This document shows, piece after piece, positions 35,841 through 45,649 of a stretch of 64,000 nucleotides of DNA. This DNA comes from an uncultured Clostridia bacterium (GTDB taxonomy: Bacteria; Bacillota; Clostridia; UMGS1810). The stretch is taken from positions 186,001-250,000 of the forward strand of contig CAKSTL010000001.1 of NCBI GenBank assembly GCA_934500875.1, in the 5' to 3' direction. The notes under the pieces were generated by a model, which worked only from the letters and a program-made list of their open reading frames with translations, did no database searches and was not told the origin of the DNA. The stretch's first letter is position 1, and the number at the start of each line of letters is the position of its first letter. The translations under genes were made by a program, and so were the position numbers.

Positions 35841-38498
35841 TTATTTTGTATAAGGTGCAAAAGGCTTAAGAGGAATCATCTCGTCAAGTCCGTTCCAGAG
35901 CATAAGCTTTAACGAATAATCGCCGTCTGTATCGGGAATTTCAATCCCCTCAGCCGTAAGAGTGTATTCGGCGCCGTCCATGGGGATTGTTGTTTTGTCG
36001 CTCGCCCTAACTGCATAAAGCTTTTTGCCGTCATATACCGCCGCAATAAGCTGAGCCGTTTGGTTTGTGCCGCCGCTGTTGTTTTTAATGCTTACGCTTG
36101 CCGTATGAGTTCCCTGCGAAATGCTTGTCACTTTGGTGCCGTCTTTTGTAAGAACATAGTCCGAAATCACAATCGGCTCGGGAATGGGAGTAACTTTAAA
36201 TTCATATCCTGCGCCCTCAACATATCTTGTGTTTACAGCCGTCATAACAAACGTATGCTCTTTGTTGTTTTCAAGTGCGCCAAGGCTTATTTTTCCTGCA
36301 ACCGGTGCACCCTGCTCAACCGCAACAAGATTTAAGCCGAACTCGGTTTTCTCGTAAATCTTTACAGCTTCGCAGCTTCCGGTAAGGGTGTATTCGATTT
36401 CTGCCGAAGAATCACCGGCAGTTACCAAAGGTGTGCCGACCGAAACAGCGTTTTCATCTGCCTCAATGCTGTCAGCGTCGCCGTTTGCAACAATATTTTC
36501 GCCCTCTTTTCCGTCTGTAACCGCAACTATTTCAACCTTGTCAATATAAAGTCCTTCAAGCTGTTTTCTTACCTTAAACTGCAATTCGTTATAGCTGTTG
36601 TTTGTAATATCTGCGGTGGTAAAATCGCATTCCGCACTCTGCCAGCCGTCTGAATTGCGGCCGATTGTTGTAAGCTCTTTGTTGTTTATGCATACGCTCG
36701 TGTCCTCTGCGCCGGACAGGCATTTGTATTTAAATTTTAATCTGTACTTCGTATCGGACGCAAACTGCTTGTTGAATCTTAAATACAATGTGCCTGTATT
36801 GCCGCCGTTAAATTCCGAAATGTTTGAAACAACCTTTATAACATAATCTTTTTCAGTTGAGTCGGGAGATGCGTCGGGATTTTCAACAACCTTAAAATCC
36901 ACCGGAGGATAAGGTGTGTTTGCGTTCGCTCTTGTGTACTTTATCAGCCAGCGACCCTCCTCATATTTGGCTGTCTTTGTTAATGCATAAGAACCGTCGC
37001 CGGTTGTTGCGGGTTTTACGGCAACATCATATTCGTTAAGACCTTTCGATTCGGTTGTAACTTTTATTTTGTATTTATATAACTCACCGTTTGTAAGATT
37101 TGTTATTGTGTAAACGTTTGCCGCTCCCGAAGCTGTTGAAAAATCGGTTATCTTTTCGCCGTTCTCGCCGTACAGCGCAGCAGAGATAATATCCGAAACC
37201 TTGGGATTTATGAACGAAACTGTTGCTCCTGTGCCTTTACTTGCAAAGGTATACGGATTAACCGAAAGGTTTGAAATCATATAATTTTCGGGCTGCGGCT
37301 CCTGCTCTTTTTCGGGTGTAACCGTCACTGTTTTTACGGTGTTCGGAGTAAAGTTTTTGCTGAAAGACTCAATGCCGAAGGTATATTCAACATCATTTGT
37401 AAGACCCTTAACATTCACGCTTGTTGTGCCCGACGGGTCGGGATAGAAAATACCGAAAAGCTCGCCGTCTTTATAAAATTTATAGTACGAAGCGTTGCCG
37501 TCGTTTGCCCAAGAAACGGTTGCATTGCCGTCGCCGGGTGTGCCGGCGGGTTCTGCATCCGCAAGCGTCTTATACGTTTTGAGTGTATCCAGGCCGCCGT
37601 CTGCAATAAGATTTTCGCCGAGTGTGCCGTCAGCTTTTATTTCTTTAGCATAAAAATCGTCAACAATGATGTATTCGATTGGGTTTTCAAAGTTTATTCT
37701 AAATGTTGCCCCGGTAGATGATGCGGTGTAATCAGGCGCCGCAAAATCAACCCACTCACCGTTTGTTTGGTTAACGGCTGTTTTAGAACCGCCTACAAAA
37801 CTAAAATCAGCTTTACTTCCGTTTTCCGCCTTATATCTGAAACCGATTTTATATTTATTGCCATTTGTCAATCCGCTTAAGTTATACGCTATCTGCGACC
37901 AGTTACCGCTTATATACGGCATATTGCTTGTAAGCTTTAATGCAGTATTTCCGTCATCCTCGGTAACCGTTTTTGCAAGCAGCGGCAAAAACGGATATAA
38001 ACCTGTTTTTCCGCTTCTCAAATAGAGATTAGCCGTTAAATTAACCTTTCCTTCCGAAGCAGATTTTTCAGGTGCGCCCGAAAGAAAATAAGTTTTGTCG
38101 GCTGTGCCGTCGTTAAAGCTGAATACCAATTTATACTTATAATACGTTCCTTCCGAAAGACCGCTCAAAACATACTGCACAACACCGCCGCCGTTTCTGA
38201 GAACCGGCAAAGCAGCACTTGATGTTTTTGCGGTAAGCGAATTTTTGTCTTTATCCGCTAAAAGTTCATCTGTGCCGTTTGTGATGTCGTAAAGCTTAAC
38301 ATCATCAAGCGCCGAAGCAGTGGGGTTTCGCCAAGAAAGCGTCATCATATCGCCCGTTGTGCTGACGCTTGTCTGGAGCATAAGCTCTTTGGGAAGGTAG
38401 GTTGCGTCGGATGCAAAAGCCGTCACAAACGTAAACGAGCTTAAAACAACTGCGAGCACCATAACCAATGCCAACATTTTTTTCATCATTTTCATCAT
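35841..38498 (-). CDS. Secreted protein with FN3 and carbohydrate-binding-like modules, no catalytic domain seen
   Basis: This 885-residue protein has a signal peptide ending near TFVTAFASDA. It is built of alternating fibronectin III-like modules (SWRNPTASALDDVKLYD near 55; ATVSWANDGNASYYKFYKDG near 325; ATVSFINPKVS near 430; EIEYTLTGSCEAVKIYE near 690) and CBM4/9-like modules with the YIDKVEIVAV/IIVDDFYAKEI ending (about 150-310 and 510-680). A C-terminal Ig-like module follows. No catalytic motif was recognised. It may bind glycan at the surface or hold enzymes together. The start is one of several Met codons; the fourth (38489) has better ribosome-site spacing. Confidence 0.7.
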   Translation of the reverse strand: MMKMMKKMLALVMVLAVVLSSFTFVTAFASDATYLPKELMLQTSVSTTGDMMTLSWRNPTASALDDVKLYDITNGTDELLADKDKNSLTAKTSSAALPVLRNGGGVVQYVLSGLSEGTYYKYKLVFSFNDGTADKTYFLSGAPEKSASEGKVNLTANLYLRSGKTGLYPFLPLLAKTVTEDDGNTALKLTSNMPYISGNWSQIAYNLSGLTNGNKYKIGFRYKAENGSKADFSFVGGSKTAVNQTNGEWVDFAAPDYTASSTGATFRINFENPIEYIIVDDFYAKEIKADGTLGENLIADGGLDTLKTYKTLADAEPAGTPGDGNATVSWANDGNASYYKFYKDGELFGIFYPDPSGTTSVNVKGLTNDVEYTFGIESFSKNFTPNTVKTVTVTPEKEQEPQPENYMISNLSVNPYTFASKGTGATVSFINPKVSDIISAALYGENGEKITDFSTASGAANVYTITNLTNGELYKYKIKVTTESKGLNEYDVAVKPATTGDGSYALTKTAKYEEGRWLIKYTRANANTPYPPVDFKVVENPDASPDSTEKDYVIKVVSNISEFNGGNTGTLYLRFNKQFASDTKYRLKFKYKCLSGAEDTSVCINNKELTTIGRNSDGWQSAECDFTTADITNNSYNELQFKVRKQLEGLYIDKVEIVAVTDGKEGENIVANGDADSIEADENAVSVGTPLVTAGDSSAEIEYTLTGSCEAVKIYEKTEFGLNLVAVEQGAPVAGKISLGALENNKEHTFVMTAVNTRYVEGAGYEFKVTPIPEPIVISDYVLTKDGTKVTSISQGTHTASVSIKNNSGGTNQTAQLIAAVYDGKKLYAVRASDKTTIPMDGAEYTLTAEGIEIPDTDGDYSLKLMLWNGLDEMIPLKPFAPYTK

Positions 38499-38510
38499 TC
38501 TCCTTATTAA

Positions 38511-41036
38511 TTATTTATAAATAATAACATTTGCAACACGTGAATTCTGGACTCTTGCCAATATGTAGCAGCCTGTATCGGCAGACGTAAACTGCTCTTT
38601 TGTAAGGCTTACGCCTTCTTTTGTTTTTTCGCACACTATTGCGGGGGTTGAGGGCAAAATTTTTAAAACCTGCACCTTATCGCCGCACAAAATTTTTGCC
38701 TTTCCCTGTGCAAAATCGCATTTGTCAAGCGTTCCGCCGACATATGTTACAGCGGTGTGGATTGTTGCCGGCAAAATGGATATATCCGACTCGCTCATTC
38801 TGTGAATAACCTTTAAATCGGATATCTCGCCGTCAGAATTTGTTGAAAAGCTTATCGTATCGCCTTTTCTGATATTGTTTAAATCCGTGCCGTCGGCAAA
38901 ATTCACCGTAATATTGTTGTATTCAAACATCATTCCTCTTACAGCGTTTTTATCCGCACCGTCGGCGCCCTGCGCCTTGAATACCTTTTCAATAACCATT
39001 GCGCCCGAGCGGTTTGTTTTGTATTCCTTGTTTTCGCTTGTGTCATAAACCGCATAATATTTTGAAAATCCGTATTCGTCCGCATTATACTGAACGTAGG
39101 TGTAGTTTCTATCCGAGAAAAGCTCTGATGTACCCATAATGGATATATCATCCTCGTCCGACGGAGGCTGTTTTTGCAAAAGCCATATTACCGCCCCGTC
39201 CTCAAGGTATGATTTGCTTGAAAATGCCTGGTTGTTTTGCTGATACATTCCGCTTTTTTCATCAGATACCGTAAATTCGTCATATGCGCCCGTCGGCTGA
39301 CTTGCCGCCGTAAAGAGTTCTTTTATTTTGTTTTCTTTGTCAAGCTTAAATTTTATAAGCTGCGGAATAAAATTTTCTTTTCCGAGCTTTGAGTACATAT
39401 CCTTGCCGTTTAGCTTATCCTTCTCGCCGTTAAACTTAACCTTGTCCGAAAAGGAGTACGTCTGCCACACCGAAAACTCGTCAAGAAGCTTTATTTCGGT
39501 GTCTTTGTCCTCATTGTCGGTATAAAGAGCATAGCCGTAAATGTATTCCGACCCGTTCGGCTTTATATAGGCAATTTTTCCGAAATAATCCTTGTAAACC
39601 GTAACGGGAACGCCGAGTCTTATCTGCCATGCATTTTTATCGTTTGCTTCTATTGCTGCGGCATAATCCTTCGCAAGCTTGTATGACACCTCGTTTAACG
39701 TGATTTCATTATCATCCGACGAATATTCGCTTATACTCCCCTGCTCCGTTTTGTCCGAAATATAAATCTTTATAATTTTGTTTTCGCCCTCTCCGCCGTT
39801 TGCAACAGTTAAAACATCACCCTTTTTGATTGCGGATTTGTCAGTTTCCTTTCCATCCTTATAGACAATAATCTTTATGTTATCCTTCTCTTCAAGGTCA
39901 AGAACCGCCTTCTCGCTGTCGTATGAATATATGTTGTAAACCGTTTCTGCGTCGTTTGAAACATAATCGGCATAACAGGTATCGTAACTGTTTATATGCA
40001 CTGCGTCATATACGTTGTCTGCGTCGTTGTCGTAAAGAATAACATCTCCGTCGGGAGCAGAAAACGTATCGGTCAAAAACTCCGATATCGCACAGCCGTT
40101 TTTCAAAACAGAAGCCGAGGGCGAAATTTTAACATATTTTTCTTTGCCGTTCTCATTTTCGTAATAAAGACGTCTGTCAAGAACGGAATATTTTGTAACA
40201 TCCTCTCCGTCAAGTGCAAGCGACAGGATGTTTTCATCCGTCATATAGCTTTTAATTTTTTTATATCCGTTGTCCTTAACATATACAAACGCTTTTATTT
40301 TAAGCCCGATAACCGGCGAAAAATCTATGCCGCCGTTATCGTATAAAATACCGTCAATCAAAACCTTGTTTTTTGCAATGTCGGATTTTACATCATACGC
40401 CTTTGTATATGCAGTTCCTTCAACAATTCCCTCCACCGTTTCAATATTCCGATATAATTTTAATATTGTGTCGCCGTCCTTATGTGTAAATCCCAAAGAA
40501 TCAGAACCGATTTTATCAACTTCAAGCGTTTTTGCTTCAAAAACGTTGAATATTATCTTGACAAAATCCTTTTTTGAAATGTATTTTCCAAGCTTTAAGT
40601 CGATTCCGTCAAGCACGGCGGACGACTCTTTAAGCGATATATAATTTACCGGATAATTATCGTTCTGACGTGCAATCGGCCCGTAGCCCAGAACGTTCAT
40701 TGCCGCCTCCAAAACGTGCTCGTATTTTGCATTGTCGTAATACACTGCGGTTTTGTCCGAACCGAAAATTCCCAATTTTACTGCGTCGTTAAATGCCTCC
40801 TCGTCGTCATATGTTCCGTATTTTCCGTCGAACATAATGTTTTGCATAACCGAAAGCATTTCGCCGACGGTGATTTTTGCGTCGGGCAAATAAATGCGCT
40901 CAAAATTCGGTGCAATTATGCCAAGGTCGCATAAAAGCGCAAGATTTTGCGTATCGGAACCGTCTGCCGCAAAAGAGCTTGGCATAACTGAAAAAACAAG
41001 CGCCGCAGCAACAAAAAGAATTATAAGTTTTTTCAT
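38511..41036 (-). CDS. Secreted protein with degenerate SLH-like N-terminus
   Basis: This 841-residue protein has a signal peptide (SVMPSSFAADG). Residues 30-170 contain two or three weak SLH-like repeats (LCDLGIIAPNFERIYLPDAKITVGEML; AVKLGIFGSDKTAVYYDNAKYEHVLEAAMNVLGYG). The rest is repeated beta-rich modules of 60-100 residues with no recognised catalytic site. SLH domains tie proteins to pyruvylated wall polymer, so this may be a wall-bound component of the glycan-degrading machinery. It lies 20 bases after the clear SLH protein gene and 13 before the FN3 protein gene. Confidence 0.65.
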   Translation of the reverse strand: MKKLIILFVAAALVFSVMPSSFAADGSDTQNLALLCDLGIIAPNFERIYLPDAKITVGEMLSVMQNIMFDGKYGTYDDEEAFNDAVKLGIFGSDKTAVYYDNAKYEHVLEAAMNVLGYGPIARQNDNYPVNYISLKESSAVLDGIDLKLGKYISKKDFVKIIFNVFEAKTLEVDKIGSDSLGFTHKDGDTILKLYRNIETVEGIVEGTAYTKAYDVKSDIAKNKVLIDGILYDNGGIDFSPVIGLKIKAFVYVKDNGYKKIKSYMTDENILSLALDGEDVTKYSVLDRRLYYENENGKEKYVKISPSASVLKNGCAISEFLTDTFSAPDGDVILYDNDADNVYDAVHINSYDTCYADYVSNDAETVYNIYSYDSEKAVLDLEEKDNIKIIVYKDGKETDKSAIKKGDVLTVANGGEGENKIIKIYISDKTEQGSISEYSSDDNEITLNEVSYKLAKDYAAAIEANDKNAWQIRLGVPVTVYKDYFGKIAYIKPNGSEYIYGYALYTDNEDKDTEIKLLDEFSVWQTYSFSDKVKFNGEKDKLNGKDMYSKLGKENFIPQLIKFKLDKENKIKELFTAASQPTGAYDEFTVSDEKSGMYQQNNQAFSSKSYLEDGAVIWLLQKQPPSDEDDISIMGTSELFSDRNYTYVQYNADEYGFSKYYAVYDTSENKEYKTNRSGAMVIEKVFKAQGADGADKNAVRGMMFEYNNITVNFADGTDLNNIRKGDTISFSTNSDGEISDLKVIHRMSESDISILPATIHTAVTYVGGTLDKCDFAQGKAKILCGDKVQVLKILPSTPAIVCEKTKEGVSLTKEQFTSADTGCYILARVQNSRVANVIIYK

Positions 41037-41055
41037 TTTTCTTCCCTCCCTTCTT

Positions 41056-42723
41056 TTATTTTATAATTTTTAAAATGCTGTTTATCATATATGCCGCCTC
41101 GGCTCTGGTTGCATTTCCCAAAGGTTTTACCGTGCCGTCCTCATAGCCCGATATAACACCGAGGCAATAAAGTTTTTTAATGCCGTCCAAAGCATATTCG
41201 CTTATTTCCTTCTCATCCGAAAAGCCTGTATAGGTTTTGGTAAAAGCAAGATTGTTTTCATACTTTTCAAGCACTCTTGAAAGCATTACGGCAACATCCT
41301 GACGTGTGACGCAGCTTGATATACCAAAGCTTTCGCTGCTTATACCTTTTATAATTTTTGCGCCGTATGCCTTTTTTATAAACGGGTAATACCATTCGTC
41401 CTTATTTACGTCCGAAAAGCTTACGTCCTTGCCTTCGTCCGCAATATCAAATGCCGTCACAATAATTTTTGTAAATTCTTCACGCTTTATAAGATTGTTC
41501 GGCAAAAATGTTCCGTCCTCATAGCCCGAAATGATTTTTTTGTCCGAAAGATTTAAAATTGCCTCTTTCGCCCATGCAGCTTCGCTTAAGTCGCTGAATT
41601 TTTCTTGCGCAGGGACAATTTGATTTGTGCCCGAAAGATTATAGTTTCCTCCCGCCGAACCGCCTTTTGACGAACCGCCCGACGAACCGCCTCCTGATGA
41701 GCTGCCGCTTTCAAACGTGCTTGCGGTATCCATTGCACCGATAAGCGCCGGGGTGTTTTTAACTTTGTTTCTGCCTATTGCGTTTACAAGGTTTACAGCC
41801 GCATTTTCAGCTTCGCTTTCAGATAAATTTGTCCATCTTATATATACGCTGTTGTTTGTAATCTGCAAAATTTCGGCATTTTCTTTTATTCGTTCAAATA
41901 TCTTTCCTGCCGAAGCGGTATTTATTTTATAAAGTGCGTCCGCTCTTTTGAACGCTGCCAAAGCCTTGTCAAAATCCGCCTCTGTTTCGTCCGATTCAAT
42001 GCACTGCGCAACAAAGCTTTTGTATGTATCGTCGGTTATACTGTTAAAGCAGGTATCGCCTGCGGCGGGATTGAGAATTTCAAGTCCCGACAGTATATCC
42101 TGTTCGTTTTTGACGGTTACAAGCACCGTACCGAGCGATTTTGCAAATTTTTCGGACACTTCTTTTGCGCCGCTTCCCGTACCGCCTTCAGAAAAGAGAT
42201 TGCAAAGCTCAGCTTTCTTTTCGTCATCCAACCTGTCGTAGAGATTCATATCAAATCCAAGCGCCGAAAGATTTTCTCTTTCGTTTGAATTTTGAAGAAT
42301 GTTATAAATTTCATCAGCGCTCTGCGATTCTGTAATAATCTTTAAAACCGACGTATAATCGGAATATTTAAACGGTATCTCAAAGCCTTCTCTGCCGCAT
42401 TTTATATAAAGAACATAATTTCCCGTAAGCGTTTGCCCCTGCGGTGCGTCTTTTAAATTGAACGATAATTCATACTTTGCATCTTCGCCTGACAAAATCT
42501 CGTCAACATAGAAAAGCGACAAATAATCCTTCTTATCGTCGCCGTCTTTTGCCACCGAAACGGCAATGCTCATATTCGCCGACGGGGTTGTTCCGCTGAC
42601 AAAAATCAATCCGTTTTTAAACGAAACACCGTCTGCGGTAAATAACCCCTGCGCAAAAGATACAGACGATATGGCAAGGGTTATCGCCAAAAAACAAGCT
42701 GATATTTTTAAGAATTTTTTCAT
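41056..42723 (-). CDS. Secreted protein with three C-terminal SLH domains
   Basis: This 555-residue protein has a signal peptide (ISSVSFAQG), a cohesin- or Ig-like beta domain (about 25-130) rich in sugar-binding-like strands, a helical middle (about 135-320), a Gly/Ser-rich linker (about 345-365), then three SLH repeats. The first has ILNLSDKKIISGYEDGTFLPNN, the second FSDVNKDEWYYPFIKKAYG, the third IKKLYCLGVISGYEDGTVKP. It is the only certain wall-anchored protein in the locus. Its ATG overlaps the end of the GH42-like gene by four bases. It could display or dock the secreted enzymes, which is inferred. Confidence 0.85.
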   Translation of the reverse strand: MKKFLKISACFLAITLAISSVSFAQGLFTADGVSFKNGLIFVSGTTPSANMSIAVSVAKDGDDKKDYLSLFYVDEILSGEDAKYELSFNLKDAPQGQTLTGNYVLYIKCGREGFEIPFKYSDYTSVLKIITESQSADEIYNILQNSNERENLSALGFDMNLYDRLDDEKKAELCNLFSEGGTGSGAKEVSEKFAKSLGTVLVTVKNEQDILSGLEILNPAAGDTCFNSITDDTYKSFVAQCIESDETEADFDKALAAFKRADALYKINTASAGKIFERIKENAEILQITNNSVYIRWTNLSESEAENAAVNLVNAIGRNKVKNTPALIGAMDTASTFESGSSSGGGSSGGSSKGGSAGGNYNLSGTNQIVPAQEKFSDLSEAAWAKEAILNLSDKKIISGYEDGTFLPNNLIKREEFTKIIVTAFDIADEGKDVSFSDVNKDEWYYPFIKKAYGAKIIKGISSESFGISSCVTRQDVAVMLSRVLEKYENNLAFTKTYTGFSDEKEISEYALDGIKKLYCLGVISGYEDGTVKPLGNATRAEAAYMINSILKIIK

Positions 42724-44738
42724 TGTGTTTCCCCTTTCGGCATTAATTTTTTAAAAAGCTTTGCCGTACCCTTTATGGCATTGTAACTCAGCACTTTGTT
42801 TTCGCTTTTGAATTTGCCGCCGTCAAACAGCTCCTCAAATTCCGCATCCTCTTTTAAATGAATTTTAATGTTTTCGGTATTAACCGTCTGATATGCTATA
42901 AATTTATCGTCTGCAAAAAAAGCGCCCGATATATCGGAATAAATATGCACTCCGCTCATCTTTGCAATAAACCGCCACACCTTTTCGGGAACGTTTCCTG
43001 CGCCGATATAAAAATTTTTGTCTTTATATGCAAAACCGCATTCGTTTGTGTTCTTGTAATTTGCAAGCCTTTCGGCGCCCGAATCGTCAACTACAAAATA
43101 CGGATTTACCTTGGTATCAAATTTTATTTCGCACCCGTCAAAATCAATTGCGCAGTCTGACGGAGAATGTATAGCTTTTATGTTCATTCCGGTAATTCTG
43201 CCGATATTTTCAAAGTTTATTTTGTCGTTTTCAATACAGCCCGGAGCATATATCCACACCTTTTTGCAGGGCGAATTTTTAATTTTTTCAGCCTCGGCAA
43301 CGCTCATCTTAAACGAATTTAAAAAAATGCAAAGCTTGTATTTTTTTAAATCGACTTTTTCAATATCGCAGGCATTATACAAATCATACGGAACAGCGCA
43401 TTTTACAAATTCCTTCATTCCGTTGTAGCAAAACGAGCACTGAACGTTTGATTTATCCTTAATGTAATAATTTGCCTGAGCATCTGCAAAAATTGCGGTT
43501 TCGGCAACGCTTTCGGCGCTTTTCTCATCTTTAAGACCGTTATAAATTTCAACACATCTGCCAAGAAGCCTTTCATATTCGAAAGATGCGTAATATCCGC
43601 CGAAAAAGTCAAACCACCAAAGCATACTTTTATGCATAAGCGACGATGCAAACTCACGGCGCAAAACCATAACTGCGTCAAAGCTGTTTTCATAGCAGTC
43701 GTCTATTATGTTGCCGTCCGTCATACGGTAACCCATTCTGTTTTTTGAAACAGGGTGTTCCATAGGATACTTTGCAAGCTCGGTGCGATGGTCCAGCTCG
43801 TTTATATGGACAATTCCCCTTAACTTAAGCGAAGATGCGGCAACGGTTATGCACGCCGAATTTTCAATCTTTCTGAAATCGTCATATGACGCAGGCGCAA
43901 AAATCATATCAATGTCGCCGCAGTCCCACACCTTTGCAAAATCGTTCACGTTCAAAAGATTATTTTTGAGGTTGTAATATCCGCCGAAAAGTCCGAGAGG
44001 CTTTTGGTGCTTTATCACCTTCTGCGCCTCTTTTGCGAAAATAAGTGCGGCAATGTTTGCACCCTGTGCGGCGAACTTCAAAAACTTAAACTCCTCGCTT
44101 TTCGGCGAGCGAAAAATTTCAAAATTCTGCACATCCTCGGGAATTTTCGGGATTTTTCCGCATTTTTTGCCGATATGGTTCTCATATGCCTTTTTTGTGC
44201 TTTCGTTATAATAATTCGTGCCCGAAAACCACTCGGTTGAGCGCCCTGCCGAAATTCCGTAACCTAAAATATCGTCGCCGTATGTATCTTCGCAATAGTT
44301 TACAAAAACATCAAGATACTTTGACGCTGCGTTTATCCATTCTTTGTCGTATGCGGCAGTGTGAAGAAAATAAAAGCTTGAAAGTGAGTTTTTATGTTTT
44401 TCAAGCCATGCTTCGGGTGCGTCCAACTGAATAAAAATTATAAATTTTGCACCGTTTGCAAATTTTTTGAACATTTCTATCTGCCTGTCAAAATTTTTAA
44501 AATTGTAAACATCCTCATCAAGCCACACGCCGCCGTAGAGCGAATACGGAACATCCATACCGTTTAACTGCCCCGCAACCTGAATTTGAAAAACCTCAAT
44601 GCCTGCCCTGTGCGCAAGCGATACGTTTGCAGGCGTCGGGCGGAACGAGCGGAACATACAGGGCGAATATACTTTTTTGTCAAACTCAAAAAACGGATAA
44701 CCGTTTTTGTGTATTATTTTTGCTCTTTTTTCAGCCAA
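42720..44738 (-). CDS. Cytoplasmic GH42-like protein, altered acid/base motif
   Basis: This 672-residue protein has no signal peptide. It matches the GH42-type plan: a barrel with PCMFRSFRPTPANV, VAGQLNGMDVPYSLYGGVW and FIIFIQLDAPEAW, a candidate nucleophile Glu in HINELDHRTE, and an amidotransferase-like second domain (ETAIFADAQANYYI, LCIFLNSFKMSV). The segment where GH42 enzymes carry Asn-Glu reads GISAGRSTEWF, so the acid/base Glu has no Asn before it; activity or specificity may differ. The TTG start follows GGGGGA. It lies 10 bases after the permease gene, which fits hydrolysis of freshly imported galactosides. Confidence 0.7.
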   Translation of the reverse strand: MAEKRAKIIHKNGYPFFEFDKKVYSPCMFRSFRPTPANVSLAHRAGIEVFQIQVAGQLNGMDVPYSLYGGVWLDEDVYNFKNFDRQIEMFKKFANGAKFIIFIQLDAPEAWLEKHKNSLSSFYFLHTAAYDKEWINAASKYLDVFVNYCEDTYGDDILGYGISAGRSTEWFSGTNYYNESTKKAYENHIGKKCGKIPKIPEDVQNFEIFRSPKSEEFKFLKFAAQGANIAALIFAKEAQKVIKHQKPLGLFGGYYNLKNNLLNVNDFAKVWDCGDIDMIFAPASYDDFRKIENSACITVAASSLKLRGIVHINELDHRTELAKYPMEHPVSKNRMGYRMTDGNIIDDCYENSFDAVMVLRREFASSLMHKSMLWWFDFFGGYYASFEYERLLGRCVEIYNGLKDEKSAESVAETAIFADAQANYYIKDKSNVQCSFCYNGMKEFVKCAVPYDLYNACDIEKVDLKKYKLCIFLNSFKMSVAEAEKIKNSPCKKVWIYAPGCIENDKINFENIGRITGMNIKAIHSPSDCAIDFDGCEIKFDTKVNPYFVVDDSGAERLANYKNTNECGFAYKDKNFYIGAGNVPEKVWRFIAKMSGVHIYSDISGAFFADDKFIAYQTVNTENIKIHLKEDAEFEELFDGGKFKSENKVLSYNAIKGTAKLFKKLMPKGETQ

Positions 44739-44748
44739 GAAAATCCCC

Positions 44749-45630
44749 CTATCCCTTAATTCCGCTTAATGTAAAGCCCTGAATTATATATTTCTGGAAG
44801 AAGATAAACAAAATTGTGGGCGGTAAAATGGAGAAAGATAGCAGCAGCACAAGTTCGTCGAGCGGTATAAGATTTTGTATTGAAAAAAGCTCAACCATTA
44901 CTGTAATTCTTTCTTTGTCACGCAAAACAAGGTAAGGCCAGAAAAAGTCGGACCATGCCTCCCTGAGCGTCAATATAACCATTGTAACCACAACCGGTAT
45001 GCAAAGCGGAAGAATTATTTTCGGTATTATTTTAAATTCGCCGCAGCCGTCAATTCTTGCCGCCTCGATAAGCGCCTGAGGCAAGCCGTCAAAAAAGCTT
45101 TTGAACACAATTATTTTAAATGCGCTTGCGCCGTACATAATCCACATAGGTATGTTTGTGTTTATAAGATTAACCTTTAAAACAGGAAAATTTAATATGT
45201 TTTTATAAACCGGCACCATTGCGGTTGCGTTTGGTACCATAAGCGAAAATGTGATAAGCATAAGCACAAGCTTTATTCCCTTTGGCTTAAGACGTGAAAT
45301 AACGTATCCCGCAAGACCGTTCATAACCACCGCCGTAACTATACATCCGAGCGTTAAGGTTATGGTATTTATGTAATATTTTACGAACGAATATTTGTTC
45401 CACACCTCGGATATTTTGCTGATATTAAAGCTTCTCGGTATAATTGTGGGCGGCATTGCGTAAAATTCTTTGACATCCTTTACCGCTGAAAGCATAACCC
45501 ATATCGGCGGAAAAAGACACACAAAGGCAACCAGAATCAAAAAGGCAAATATTATCCAATACATTACTTTGTATTTCGTCTTTTTTATGTCTATTGAGCT
45601 TATAAGCCCCATTTTATTTTTGTATTGCAT
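44749..45630 (-). CDS. Sugar ABC transporter permease, MalG type
   Basis: This 293-residue inner-membrane protein has six hydrophobic helices and the EAA loop EAARIDGCGEFKIIPKIILPL near 205, which contacts the ATPase. It is the second permease of a CUT1 (oligosaccharide) importer, partnered with the gene 20 bases upstream and the binding lipoprotein before that. As usual for this class no ATPase gene is present; a shared MsmX/UgpC-type ATPase elsewhere would power it. Confidence 0.93.
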   Translation of the reverse strand: MQYKNKMGLISSIDIKKTKYKVMYWIIFAFLILVAFVCLFPPIWVMLSAVKDVKEFYAMPPTIIPRSFNISKISEVWNKYSFVKYYINTITLTLGCIVTAVVMNGLAGYVISRLKPKGIKLVLMLITFSLMVPNATAMVPVYKNILNFPVLKVNLINTNIPMWIMYGASAFKIIVFKSFFDGLPQALIEAARIDGCGEFKIIPKIILPLCIPVVVTMVILTLREAWSDFFWPYLVLRDKERITVMVELFSIQNLIPLDELVLLLSFSILPPTILFIFFQKYIIQGFTLSGIKG

Positions 45631-45649
45631 TACAAAATTTCCTCCTTTC

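Noticed and set aside
41056..42723. Cohesin or dockerin scaffold (cellulosome)
   Set aside because: The beta domain looks vaguely cohesin-like but no dockerin repeats are present in any enzyme of the locus.
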